Of a stretch of DNA of 64,000 nucleotides, positions 46,228 to 59,614 are shown piece by piece. The notes beneath the pieces are model-generated. The model was not told the DNA's origin and searched no databases. It saw only the letters and a program-made list of their open reading frames with translations. Source of the stretch: Cloeon dipterum (lineage: Eukaryota; Arthropoda; Insecta; Ephemeroptera; Baetidae); assembly GCF_949628265.1 (NCBI RefSeq), contig NC_088788.1, forward strand, positions 34,086,335-34,150,334. Reading direction: 5' to 3'. Numbering within the stretch: the stretch's first letter is position 1; the number at the start of each line of letters is the position of its first letter. The translations under genes and the position numbers were made by a program.

Positions 46228-49200
46228 TTATGAATGAAGTATCAGTTGGTTTGACGTACACCCCGGGCCATTAATAGGCCAGTTGCAAGCCGTAGCCTTA
46301 GGGTCGTATGACAGTCGCACAGGACAGTCAAACACACGAATGTTGTACTTGACTGCGGTTTCTTCGTAGAAACATTCGTAAAACTTGTTGCAATCGTGCG
46401 GGTGTCTGAACAGACCCTTACGTTGGCAAATCTCGGGCCCGAGAGTGTCGTTTGAAGCCATTTTTCCGCCCTCATCGTCGATATTTAGATTTCGAGCAAA
46501 GTGCATGTTGTTTGCGGCTTGCAGTTTTTCAACCAAAGGAATTTTGTTTGCGTGGTTTGGTCTCATGATCAGAGAAATGGGTTTCGCCTCGGCACTGAAG
46601 ACTCTTGGCCTGATAATAGTTGAGCTACCTGCCGAGTCGTATTCTTCAGAGTAAACATCCTGGTTCACGCTCTGTGATCCTTGCAGGTCGGCAACATTGA
46701 TCGGACGCTGAACTAATCCGGCTCCAGCAAAACTAGAGGCAGAGCTTGAGCTGCTGGCCGAGCTGGACGCGGAAGCGCTGGCGGACGCGACGGCCGAGGC
46801 TGTGGTTGTCTCCGGTCTGAACTGTCCGTTGTTGAAAACGCCGACGGTTTGGTTTCTGGCGGAAGAAGCGGCACTAGCACTAGCTGCTGCTGCTGAGCTC
46901 GAGCTGCTGCTTGAACTGCTCGAGAATTGACTCGTGACAGCCGGAGCAACTGGCTGCCGTTGTTGTTGTTGCTGCTGTTGCTGTTGTTGTTGTTGTTGCT
47001 GTTGTTGTGTCTGGCAACTGTTCGTGGCTGCACATTGTTGTTGTTGCTCCCGCTGTTGGTCTGCCAGTTGTTGCTCCCGCTGTTGCTGCAGTTGTTGCCT
47101 GAGGATGTCTTGGAATTGTGCCGTACCTGTAGGCCTCTCGGTTGTCGTCGTCGTGGTGGCGGCCGCGGCGCTTGCTGCACCGGAGCCGGCAGTCTGCGAG
47201 TTCATGTCCTTTTGAATCATCTGCTGTATTTGGTTGTTGACGCCGAGCAGCCCACTGATCATATTGTTGAAAGAGCTGACAAGATTCTGCATTGCAGACG
47301 TAGTCGAAGTTTCCATCGACGCGTCAGATGAATCCTCTACGGCAGGTTTGGCTGTGATCACAAAGTCCGAAACACTTGGTCGGCCAGGGACAGTCGGACG
47401 AACACTGAATCCGGGTCGCGCTGTGGTGCTCGCAACTCCGCCAACGGCAGCGGCGTTGAAGGCATTTTCATTGTTTTCAGAAATAATAGTCACTGATGGC
47501 CTCAGAGGGATGCGGTCTCCGAAAACAAGCTGAGGAGTCACAGGAACGGGTTGTGGAGTGACGAAGAAGACTTCATTAGGGAGTAAAAGCGGGTTAGCCG
47601 GCACGTCATAGTTGTAGCCACCGTCGTGGACAATGGTTGGCACGGGAACTATGGGAGCCGCTGCAACGGGGACAGTGGTCAAAATAGTTGCCGGGGTTGG
47701 GCCGAAGGTCGGGCCATTGACAGGAATGGGAATGTTAAAAGTTGGCGGAGGAGGTGCTTTCAGACCGTTGTTGACGAACTGGGGAGAAATAATTGCAGCC
47801 GGTGGCGTTGGGAGGGGCGCGAACGTCGACGGCCTGAACGTGGAAGTGGGTCTCGTGGTCGTTGGATTCAACTGATCAAAGTTTCCGTTGTCCAGACTGT
47901 TGCCGCACGCATTGACCAGCCACGACCAGTTGCACATCTGGCTGCGTTCGTCAAAGCCGAGACCGAATGGACACCTAAATTCGTAAGGGGTGATTCTCGA
48001 TCCACCACTTCCGTGATCCATGCAGGCAAAGAACCAGCGGCAGTTTTCAGGGTCGGCATAGAAACCAGTGCCGGGGCAGATGAACTTCGCTCGAGGAACT
48101 GGACGAATTTCACTGGAGCCATCGCAAGCGTTGGTTTGACCTGGCCAAACGCAAACCTCCAGCCGCTCGTCAAAAGCTAATCCGGGTGGGCAGTCGTACT
48201 CAAACACTTCAAAGTCGTCACTCGTCTGATCGAATTTCACGCAGCGATAAAACCTGAAAGTCAAACAAAACGCCCGTTACGTCGAATGTATGCAATCCGC
48301 TTCACAGCTAAGTTGAGCGAGTTGCATAACTCACTCAATAATGTCAGTTTTTTGGTTTCTTCAATTGTTTATTTAAATAAAATAATTTATAAAATGAAAT
48401 GTATATTTTAATAAAATAAATTTTATTGCTAACCTGTCACATCCTTGAGGGTGTCTGAAGTATCCCTGCCTGGAGCATTCAAACTGCGTTTGGACGCCTC
48501 GCCGAATGACCTGCACAGCACCTGCTCGGTCAAGCACGCGAACAATCCTGAAGGGAGAAACGGTGACAGGCTGTAGCGTCTGAGCGGAGGTCTGCAGTTG
48601 AGGGCCATTTGCGGCTTCCAGGGGATCGATTAGGCTTTGCAGGACGGCGCTACGCGGCTTCCTGGACAGGTTCATCAGGGTGGCGTGCAGAGTCCTCGTC
48701 AGGGCGTTTGTACCCTTGCCGCACTCGCCTTTAAGGTCGTCATTGTCAATCGGGTAAATCGCAACACCGGCGACATCGCGGAGCAGAGCATATTTTCCCT
48801 GTAATGTACACCTGTTAGAAATGTTAATTAATTTTTTTCAGTTTTACTTTTATTTCTGCGCTCGTTGCATCATCAAATGCCATCCAAGAATGATTTCTGA
48901 ACGCGTAGGGTGCTGTAAGGTCTTCGTCTCGCTCCACTGTCCAACCTCCTTCTTTAATCGCACCGCAGACCTGAAAATTATCATTGGTAATTAACGGGCA
49001 AAAGTGAATTTCGTACAAAATTACCTGTTGATACGAAATTAAATATGGTGGCCAGTGGGCTGGAGAGCGAGGTTTGTTTCTGGAGGCAGTTCGCAGATTA
49101 AAGTAAAGGCCAGTGGCGGGAACTGTGATGATCAATTTGTACATCGGCGCTCCCATCCCAGTGAGCAAATCCAGAACGGTATCCTAGTTAGAAAATATTT

Positions 49201-52200
49201 GATAAGTATCCTGATTTAATTTTCATGAAGAAAAATTAGTACCGTATTGAGCAAATCAGATAGACCCATGAGTCGACTGTGATGGAAGGTGAGACCCGTC
49301 TCTGATGCGTCGATCAAGGTGTCGGTAGGAACAGTGAAAAATGAAACGTACCTGAAAAGGGTTGAAAATCTTAAAATAACAGCAAAACACTCGCGTTGGA
49401 CAAAGCCCGTCATGCAACGGTGTATTAATACGTTAAAGCAGGCGCTTAAAGTAGGTGAATTGTTTTTGTCTTTCTCAGAAAGTATCGAGTTAGTATTCGT
49501 TGGCTGGCATGCTCTTACTGTACATAGTTTGTGTGGATGATCCGTGGGGTGTTTGAGGGGTGTATGAAATGAAATTTACACATTACGCTCCTTCCTACTC
49601 GCTGTAATTGATGAAGATGAGAGTGAAGTAATGATCATGATAAGAGTGCCAAGTGCGCACGCGGAGGGCCCGGTTCAGCCGGTACATACTTAGACAGCGG
49701 CTTCAGGTCGAACATCTTGCCCAGGGTCGAGGAGCTAGTTGGCACCTGCAGAATGAGTACCACACGGTCCTCGATTTGCACCCTCGTCTCGCTGGCCGAC
49801 GTCTCAGGGCCAACTGCCGAGCTGTTGTACCTCACATAGCTGAAGTTTTGGAGAATATTAGTTTTATTAAATGCATGGAATTATTTAATTACCGATCTGA
49901 TCTCCAACTCGGAGAGGGGATGTCATCTGCAACCTCCTCGTGAACGGAATAGCTGCGGCGAGAGCGCCTCGGATAACCAGAAACAATTGACAAGGCTCCA
50001 CGAAGGCCCTGACGGAAAAATTTGGTGAGCCAAATAAATAAAAAAGATCATTTTTTTATTAAATATAAGACAAAACAAAATTAAATGTTGCGTCAAAACA
50101 ACCAATTAAGTCTCAAGCTTTATAAATGGAACTGAATAAACGTTATAACTGGACAGTTGATATAAATGAACCAAATACCTTGACAAAAGCTGTGAGTCTC
50201 TGCTTTCCGTGAGCCCCCCCAGCCATCTTTGAGCCTTCCCATTCTAAAGCAACTTCGATTCCGTGCAAGCCGTATCGCTTGACCATCATCGCGACGTTGG
50301 CTGCCACTTCTGTGCCTTTGCCGGACAAGAGTGCCGTCCTCGCGTTTCCGCTAATCCTGCCGATGACCTTCAGGTCGGGGTTGCGTTCCTTCAGGTAGCG
50401 AGCAGCCCGCACAAGACCTACGCAGAGCGGGCGATCGAATTAACCGCAATTATACGCAACAGTGACATTAAGTAGATGAATGTAGTTTCTAAAAGATAGC
50501 ATGTGGGAAGCTGGATGCTGGATAATGAGAGATTGTGTTCGAAATGCCGCGAGCAGCACATGCCGTGTATCAGTGCGATTGATCTCGAGAAAGATTATGT
50601 TCTATTATATGAAGTCGTCGGATATTTATTGGCGTTTTAAGAAACATACTTTCTACTGCTGTTGCCAGCATTGCATGAATTTAAGCAAATTTTTAACTTT
50701 TGAGTAAAATAAAATTTTAAAATTAAGTTAGCGAGCATTTCCCAATGAAATGGATCGTGTTTGAGAACTAATATTTAAATTAGGTTTCTAATAGATAAGC
50801 GCAATGCTGCATAATTAGAAGGTTTAGTAACTTTACGTCAAACTGGTTGTGTTTTTCAATAAATTTTACGATCCAAACAAAAATTCGTGTGTCATTTCTC
50901 ATTTCGCTTTCATTATTAAATTAGAAGTCACGCTTAGTAATGCAAATTTCACCATGCCAGCGATGAATTTTCTCAGCCTCCCACAAAATATGGACCACTG
51001 TTTCTTCCTGTACGTAAAGCGGCGCGCGACCAGCGGCCGCTCATGAGTGCCCTCGGCGACGGATGCGAATGCAACACAACTCTTACTTCCATGCGAACAA
51101 AAAGTTTAAGACCGTACACACAAATTGAATTTCCCTCGTCTCTCGCGAAAGCAATCGTCACACCTGCAGGAAGAAAGTAAGCAAAGTAGCGATGCTTTCG
51201 TACCTGGGTGAAGGGTCATTGGAGCAACCGGCGTCTTCTGAGATGACACCTTGGGGAAACGAGCGGCGTGGGTGAGCACCAAATGCGAACAAAGGCATGG
51301 CTCCAGATCCAGCACGGAGGCACGACCTTCGTAGTAGCAAAAGACTGGCTTTGTCAGCGACGGCCGGCCTGGACAACCTGAAAAAGCAAATTTTTTAACG
51401 TTCAAGAAGATAATTTTTAATACGAAATATTTAAATTTTCTCATCACTGTCCAAAATAGATTTGAGTTATCTTTAAGAGGTTCAATTACCTTTGCTTTTT
51501 ATGGCAATGTATAAAAATGATGCTTTGGACACCGCATAAAAAATGAGAAACTGTCTAAAAGCGACGTTCATCGTCGCGGGTCGCGCGGAGAGGCAGAGCA
51601 GTGAAAGTGTAACGACTTTTGGACGCGGCGTGTTATGTGATTGGAGAAGTGTATCATTGACTCCTGAATAACACAATGAACCGACCAGCGGCCCACACAT
51701 TAAATCGACGGCCGTTTATTTATTTGTTTAGACAGCCTAATGTTCCGGAATCGAGACGCGGACTGCTATTTTATTCCGTTCCTGCATTTAATGTAGAAGC
51801 AGTTTTGCTTTCTATTTGACGAACGAACTGCCACATAGCAAATGATAAATCTATCCTGGCGTATATTTAGTGGGAGTAAGTTATGCATACTTTTATTTGA
51901 TGTTTTATTACTCGCTGTGCATTGCTGAAACGCTATACTGGTCAATAAAAGTCAGTGCGAAATCATATAAAAAGCGAACTAAATTTGAACGTTTGCCCTA
52001 TGTGGTTCGCTAAACAGGTTTGTAATTTGATACAAATTAAATTCCTTGGCCATTCTAAAATGGAGCAATTTCGATCGCAATCGCTGTTGGAAAATAGCAC
52101 GTAATACCAACTCGCTCTGCTAGTCGGATCGACTTGAAAAAAGGAAAGAATAATGTGTCTCCGCGATTGCTGACACTTTAGCTAGACATTATTTCATACT

Positions 52201-53886
52201 CGCAAGTGCAAAGAGCGCAATGAACAGAGAAAGCAGACACATACGTATCTCTAAACGCTTCCCTATACTCCACCCAATCACAGTCTGGTCCGCGGAGTCA
52301 TAAATAATCGAGTGCAAGTGAAAAATGGCTGTAAATTTATTGCAAGTGTGATTATCTCGCTCCGACACATGTTGAATTGGTGCTGCGATTTAAAAAATAT
52401 GTGTTCGTTTGTTTGCAGCGGCCGGAGAATAAAATGAAGTGCAAAAATGTGTTAAAGCGTCGTAATCACATACATCTCGCTTCAGCATTGTTTAATACAT
52501 TTCGTATTGCCCACTGCAACCGAGTGTCGATTTTAAATTTTATGGTACAACTTTCGAAGAACAAGAAATGATAATGTTTCGCGTTAATAAACTATTGATA
52601 TACACGGCACACAGGATTAATTTCGTGCGCAAAATTCAATTCCGTTGAAAGTATATGGTTCTATAAAATTTAAGAGTAATCTTTATAAAGGAAGAAGGGA
52701 AACGTTGCTGACCTTTCTTAATCTTTGCCATATATCCCTGCTTTAACACACATAAAATTAATTTATTCGGTTACTTATTCTAGCTCAAAATGTTATCAGG
52801 GGGCATCAGAGCTCCAACAATGAAGACACGCAAGTAAACGCTGAAATTTTTAATAAGCAATGTGATTTGCAACAGATTTTCCCACACAATATTTTTCAAA
52901 CAATCAGTTTCGGCTTTGAAAATTTGCAAATGCACAAAATTAAATACGCTGACAAGTGCATAAAAACCGTGTTGTCAAATACAAGGAACTATATAAATCG
53001 TTAGGTCATTATTTGAAGCGAAATCGACGCAGAAGTTGCAAAATAAATGGCAGGCACGTCAAAGATTTTTGCGGGTCAGTGCGTGTGAATCTGAAACTTC
53101 CGCAGCGAAACAAATTTCGCAGCTTAACCCAGAGGGAGAGATCGTGACTTCGCGTAAAAATGCACGGGGAATGAAAAAGGAAACGGCTGGAAAGTTGGCT
53201 AGTAGATAAATCACAGTGGTAGCAATTGAGATTTTGTACTATTATAGCTTTTGTTGGGCAACGAGCTGCTTTTATTTGTGATCGTAAATCACGTGGTAAT
53301 TGTAAGTGGCTGGAAATAGTTTTCCCGTCTTTAGAACACACACGTACGTTTCTCGCGGCTCAACCTTTGCTTCAGAATCGATAAAAATGCTCTTTATTGC
53401 TCATATTAACGTCCAGCATGTTAAAGTAAACATCGGATTTTACTGCATTTTGCTTTATTGTTGCTCACTGCGAGTCAATATGTCAGGGTTTGCAATTGAA
53501 GTCATGGAGTTTTTACTTTTCTCGCACTCTGAAACTAATTAATGACATTTCAGTTACGCTTTGATTTAAACACAGTTATTTTCTTGCCTCACAATAATTT
53601 ATTTTCTGGTGATTGCGTTTACAAAGCGGCTTTACCATAGTAAGAAAAATATTTGTAGTCAATATAATAATCTCTTTGGATTTAGTTTTTATTTTAAGCT
53701 AATATCATACCCAAACTTTTGCATTAAAATAAGAGTGAGGTGGACCTAAACCTAAATCTAAATAGCGTGTGTTAAATTAAGATAAATATTCTGCGATTTC
53801 TTACCTTGTTCGGTGATGTTGACGTGAAACTCAGGCCTATAGGCGAGCGCGGTGCCGACAAGCGCCAGCAGAAGCATCCACCTCAT
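46228..53886 (-). CDS. secreted chitinase-like (GH18-fold, probably inactive) protein with three CBM14 chitin-binding domains
   Basis: Exons are 53886-53805, 51377-51204, 50417-50179, 50008-49893, 49839-49690, 49351-49243, 49183-49025, 48970-48848, 48798-48434 and 48253-46228, totalling 3543 nt, or 1180 aa. The signal peptide is MRWMLLLALVGTALA. The GH18 fold covers about residues 29-425 (VFCYYEGRASVLDLEPCLCS, then GWTVERDEDLTAPYAF, then VAIYPIDNDDLKGECG). The catalytic D-x-x-D-x-D-x-E is H137-G-I-E140-V-A142-L-E144: Glu is kept and all three Asp are lost. The usual MxYD and the C-terminal barrel Trp are also absent. The six-Cys CBM14 domains are at 492-549, about 565-625 and 1115-1171. Between the last two lie Pro/Thr-rich, poly-Gln, poly-Ser and poly-Ala stretches. 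The likely role is an extracellular chitin-matrix organiser or lectin in cuticle or peritrophic matrix. I do not recognise a named orthologue. An earlier first exon near 61.4 kb is possible. Confidence 0.88.
46940..47110 (-). repeat. CAG/CAA-type triplet tract coding for poly-Gln in the GH18-like gene
   Basis: Within exon 10. Encodes an uninterrupted run of about 16 Gln plus neighbouring Gln-rich clusters, followed by Ser and Ala runs. CAA and CAG are mixed. On the plus strand the same DNA gives spurious Leu- or Cys-rich ORFs. Confidence 0.85.
50418..53804 (-). other. GH18-like introns 1 and 2 with exon 2 between them
   Basis: Apart from exon 2 (51204-51377), this is AT-rich intronic DNA. 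No further exon, repeat-family copy or RNA gene was recognised. Intron 1 of the shorter model runs 51378-53804 (GTAAGA..TTTCAG). Confidence 0.55.
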
Positions 53887-54689
53887 CGCAGGACCTGCAC
53901 ACAAAGAATGACTCGGTTGAGTGGCTGCGCAAATTGCCAGTCAGAGGGCAGCCGATCATGCATTTACTCGCGATCGGTTCCACTAACAAACTATTCGCAG
54001 GAAAAAAACTCATTTGTGTGTACGACGTTGGAGTGAGAGTGCCATCGCTCCACTCATTGAACAAAGTGTGCGCCGGCAGAGGTTGTTTATTGCCAATTCA
54101 TCCGGCCTCTCGGCGCTACACGATCAATCGTGTTGCTCGTCGCTGATCTAATAATGCATCGCGCCCAGCTATTTCCAAAATTTTGTAATCACCTCCAGCT
54201 CTCCCAGGCTCTGCTCTTGAGTAATACGCTTTAATAAAGAATTCACGGCAGATTTATGGCTTGGTGCTGCGTCAATTGAGTAGTTCATTTGTTTCCGCGC
54301 GTTGCGTGATGGTCCAGTTATTTTTGTGATCGTTTCAATAGGCTGATGCATGTTCTGTTAAATCACTTGGAGCCATTAGAAAAGGTCTAACACAATTATC
54401 ACGGTATTTGGTTTATTAGATGGCTATATAAATATTCAATACATTATTCTTCTTAGCGAAGCACAAAAGACAAAAAAGTCAGTCTCAAAACCGCATCCGA
54501 CAACTCAACCATTGGACCAATTGCTAGCAATCTGGCTATATTTTGAATCTTAAAGATTGTTAAAAATTGGAATCAGTATACAATGTAGAGTTTTTAAATG
54601 GCACTTCTTTTTGTCTAAATTCAAATCTATGTAATAGCTGACTCGAGCTTCTTCTTTGACGATGATCGCAGAAAAATATGTTTTTTTTT

Positions 54690-54880
54690 ATCGCCGAGTG
54701 GCCGCAGAGGAGCTTAGGCCCGATTTGGCAATCTTTTCGCCTCCCCGCACCGAGGTATTTGATTGAAACGACAGAAATTTGTCCCTAAAGCCGCTAGAAA
54801 GGTGCGAAAACCAGCCCGTTGAGACTTTTAAGCATTTCATGGCGCTTAATTAGCAACTTTTTGCCATCATTACCCACTTT
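54690..54880 (-). repeat. dispersed repeat family B, copy 3
   Basis: Inverted relative to copies 1 and 2. It reads GCCTCCCCGCACCGAGG, then CTAAAGCCGCTAGAAAGGTG, CGAAAACCAGC and TTAATTAGCAACTTTTTGCC. The end carrying the GGTGAGCTCAT block is missing or unrecognisable. Confidence 0.6.
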
Positions 54881-57383
54881 TTGAACTGTGATAAAATTAC
54901 TGAAACTTTATTTGTGAAGCTATGCCAATGTGATAATTGTTTACGTCTGCTTTTATTATGTTTACTACATACTCACGTGTTTAATCAAATCATTAATTAG
55001 AATATTCAAAATAAAATAAAGGCCTGACAAAAATCATTCAAGGATTTTTAAAAAAGAAACGCCATTCCAAAACCTTGAGGAGCATTTTCCCCGCGAAGTT
55101 TTCGGTCAGCAGTTTACTTTAAATTATTGATCTTCGGCCTCAAACGATCAGCACGCGTTACTCGACAGAAAACAGGTTGTGCTTTTATATGTTGCAGATT
55201 GAGAGGCGATAATCACGATTGTAAGCAATTAAGTTGATAAAATAATACGATTATTCCTGCACTGACAGAATATGCACCACTGCCAACACTTGTAAGAAAG
55301 AACGAGGTGCGATTTGTAGCTACCGATTGAGCACAAAACCTTGGATTTATGCACAAAAGCAGCACGAAATATGCAGAATTTTTATTGTAGCCATTAGCCT
55401 TGATTTATGAACTTCGGCTGGAGCCTTAAAAAGCAGATCTTTTTTTATTTTTGTCCTGCTCCTGCGGCGGTGAGGTGAGTCAACAATGCAGCCATAACTC
55501 ACTAATCTACATTTAAGAGCCGCCCCGCCCAGCGTGTCTTGTGCGCGCGCGGTCGAGGTGGTATTGCGAGTGTTTTGTATATGTATGCTTACATGTTAAA
55601 GCATATTGCACACTTTTATAGTGGTGCGTGTAGAGTTTAATCCAACCGATTCCTTTCACTCGAGACCAAACCATTTGTCACTTGGTGACAAAAATCACTC
55701 CTTAGCGGAAACGTATTGTTTAAAGTTTAACTAATTTTTTTATTGCAACCGTTCTAACCAAAAGTTTCCATCTGATTAAATTTAACGAGATCCGAAGGTG
55801 CTAATTACTGTTTATAGACAAACTGTAGATGGAATCACACGATAGCTTGTGAGCTTTAACTCTCTTACACACGCAATTAGACTTGTGATTAACTGTTGGG
55901 ATCTTGTAATCTCAAATCGCCCTATAAAAATACACTCTAGTGAAATGAGGAAAGTCTTTTAATTCCCTAGCAGGCACATCTCGAATATTAAACTGATTTT
56001 TTTCCAATCCAGATGGTACTATTACTAAAAGGGAGAGGCGGTCGTTTCTGAAATGATTCATCGATCCGATTAGAAAATAGTTAAATAACAAGACGTGATC
56101 TGAGTGGCTTGAAATTTCCGGCGTTGAAGTCGCTACCTCAGCCAAGGTGTATTTCGCCGTTACGGTTACTTAGGCTGTCATTGGTTTGAAGCCAATGATT
56201 TCACGGCCTTTCCCTGCGTCTCTAAATTTATTTGTTTTCTAACTCTGCGTCATGGAGGCAAAATGAGCAAATCACGCAGCTTTCGCGTAAGTTGGGGAAA
56301 CAAAGGAAATTATTAATTTGTGCCCAATCTTTGCTTTCCGTTCTTTCGTGTTATTTTTACTGAGGAAAAAGAGGTTAAAAGAAGAGTTATAAATGCTAAA
56401 ATCGATTCATTGGAATCATTTATTTCAAGAATATAAAAGGCGTGACAGACATTTGAGTTTTTTAATTATTAATTTAAATTAAGAAAGTTGAACGGTTACC
56501 AGAAAGTTCAAATGAACCACACCTCTCTTTGTCTCATCAGTATAATATCGCAATAAAATTATGCCAGACTTCTAATTTCGCAAATATGTTACATCCATCA
56601 AGACGAACTGAGTACCAAAATTAATTCCCTTTGCTAGGAAAAAAGAGCAATAATGACAGAGAAAACCGGCAATTTGCAGTACAAGCGTGTTTGATAATTC
56701 CAGTGTGCGAGCTGTTCATAATTACTAACTTATCACCAGCTGGAAAGAATATTGACGATTTAGTATTGTATATGAGGGGCTCTTGAACGTCTCGAACCCG
56801 GTCACAAGGAGCCAGAGGCGGCTTTAAAACATAATTATTGTTTGTGATGATAATAAAAAACAAACATTCCATCTTGGGGATAATTTAAATTTCATTACCA
56901 AGTGATAATGGCGGAGCAACACGAATTGATATGGAAATGCGTGTGGTCCTTACGCAATAATTACACGTCTCATGCTCCATCACTCAGCAAATTATCATTA
57001 TTTACGATCCGCCACGTGCATTAGCGAGCGCAACTTTTATTTATTTATGGATCTTTAATTGCTTCAGATTCGATGCATTCAGGTATAATAATTACGTATT
57101 GTCGGCTTGTGTTGTATCACAATTGCTGCTCTTACACGTAACACGGCAAAGTGATCCACTTTCGGTTTCGATCATTCCTTGTGATTTCCATAATCGCGAA
57201 ACACGTCTCGGCTCTTAAGAGACTGCTGTGTGTGTTACGAAAAAGCAGAGCTGCTGACATTCTTGTACATAATATTATTCAACCGCTCCGAGTGATTTTG
57301 TGCCTCACGACACCCACGCCCAGTTCGTTTTCACACATTCACAATTAAAACTGTCAGAGAAATTCTGCTACACTTATTCTCAC

Positions 57384-57409
57384 GTGTGTGTGTGTGTGTG
57401 TGTGTGTGT
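57384..57409. repeat. (GT)n microsatellite
   Basis: About 13 uninterrupted GT units. Confidence 0.95.
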
Positions 57410-59283
57410 ATTTTTGTTTTCGAAAGTTTTAAATAGTCTATTAATTATCGAACGCATACATCGATGACACTTTCGTGATGGAGCTGTTGCAAAGTTTCTG
57501 CCAGAATTTGTGCGGCTTCTCCATTATTACTGTGGGAACTTTGCACGCCTGAAGTGACGCAGGAAGCCAAAATTCACAGCAAGCGAGGCATATAACATAT
57601 ATTTGTCTCTCGAGGCGGTCACACGACTGCTCGTGAACTTTGTGGCAGAATTCAGGAAAATTGTAACCTCAGGCCAAACAAGGCGTTCATTAATTACAAA
57701 ATTGGCTGTAAATATAGTCATCAACAAGCTTGTTGCGAAACGCTAATTGCCTAGATGATGCACAGATGAGTGATTTACCGACGGGTAATGCGCGAAACCT
57801 CAAAGGTCCTTGGCGAAAAGTGGCCGGTCCAGTCGGTCGACGCTTATTTCTATCATGCGTGGCCACAGATACGCCCTAAACGCCCTCATTTGCAAGTGAA
57901 ATGAATATATATCTGTACCTGACCCTTTCTTATCGGTCAGTCAGGATAAAAAATTAAAATGAGAATAAGTGATATCTTTCCATCAAGAGAGACAGGATTT
58001 GACAAGCGAGAAAGAATCAACCTGTACGCGAAATACAGTAGCCATCAGGCAAACGCAATAAATTTCCCAATTTAAAAACTACATGAGTGCAGCACACCTT
58101 TCTTGCGCAATTAGCATCTCTTGAGCTGGTAAAAAGTAATCAGGGTCCAAAAAGTGACCCGGCCTGAGCCACGCCTCCTGTCCAGATCAAGTTTTTCAGA
58201 TCAGCAGGCGCCAGCAGTGATTAATATGTTTCGAATGCGAGTATAAATTACCCCACAATGAGTAATTAGTATTGGGTATCATTACAGTCTGAAGCCTCGG
58301 TCCAGACATTTCGAGATAAGTTGAAAAGTTGAAAAGTGAATAGCAAAATGGCGAAAATATATAATAAATAAAGTGAAGTGACCGTTCCATTTAAAAGCTG
58401 CCTTTGCATGTATCGCCAGCGGCTGCCTTTCTTCGGCCGATTTACACACTGCGCTGATGCATCCGTAATTGAAAGAATAAAAAATCGGTTCCGCGGGCGG
58501 CAAGCACAGTGACTCTCGTCCAGCAGCCGCTGTGCAATTGTGCATTCTATCGTTTATGCTGCAGAAAGATCTGGCAATAGTGATCATACGTGTTTGGAAT
58601 TTAAAGGGGAAGAGAGTATTCATAACATCTAATTTAGTTTCAGTCACGCTTAATTGAAATCACCGGGCTGCTGGTGCTCTGGTGCTCATTAGAAATCCTA
58701 ATTTGAATGAGTTGCTCCTTGTACGGTCGAGCGTCTTTTTTATTTCTATTGGGTCGTGCCATCACGGTGTGATATTCTCTTTTTGTTTTGCCTTATCGAA
58801 CAGAGCATGACTCCTCAGACGCGTTTTTGCTCATTTAAATTCAGCACGAAAACTTGTAAAATTTAGGTCTCGACAGAAGATTACAGCTGACATAACATGC
58901 TAATTTGTCGCGTTTTGAGCAAGGTCTGGGTTATAGATTTCATGCAGGATCACGCACTTAGTTTTCAAGGAATTCTCTGCTTCGATTGCACAATTTGAAA
59001 GTTAGCAACTCTTGCAAATAAATAAATAGATTTTGGCTTCTTCGAAATTAAATATTGTGCCACGTAACAATTTCACAAGCGTGCATGGCAATTAGTTCCA
59101 TTAGAGACGTCCCTTATCACTTTTCATTTATCTTCTCATTCCGCAAGGAATAAATCACGCTTTCAATGCAGTTGGAGATTGGCGTGCTTCCTCTCTTTTG
59201 TGTAATAAGCCGCAACATGTGCCGAAAATGAGTGCCTAAACAGCGCTTTTATTGTGCAAACACGCGTTCGTTCAATACAATAC

Positions 59284-59614
59284 TATAAAAGCCGGGCACG
59301 GCCGTAACAAGCAGATAAGATAAATTGTAGTCCGGTAGTCGGTCGTTTTAACGCCGACCTGCCACACCACACCGCACTGACGCTGCACTGACTGAGTAAT
59401 AATCGGCTCGGGCACACAATTGCAATGGGCAAGCAGAGCCGAGCACCGCCCTTTTGCAGATAGACAGATTCACTTTAAGTGGATGATAATTCTTCATCTT
59501 AACGCTCTAGTGGGCATTGCTCTCCGGTGTCGGCGGGGGTCTGACATAACCTGCTCCGGCAGTCTGGCTTATGCGCAAGCGAATATGGGTCAGCGTAATG
59601 TATCTAACAAGAAA
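59284..59614 (+). promoter_or_regulatory. possible plus-strand promoter and first exon
   Basis: TATAAAAG at 59284-59291 is followed, after a plausible leader, by an ATG at 59482. An open frame (MIILHLNALVGIALRCRRG...) runs to a donor-like AAAA|GTAAGAG near 59614. It could be the first exon of a plus-strand gene continuing out of the window. No downstream exon or homology was found, so this is a weak call. Confidence 0.2.

Noticed and set aside
46927..47331. Leu-rich and Cys-rich plus-strand ORFs
   Set aside because: Antisense shadows of the poly-Gln/Ser coding region of the GH18-like gene.
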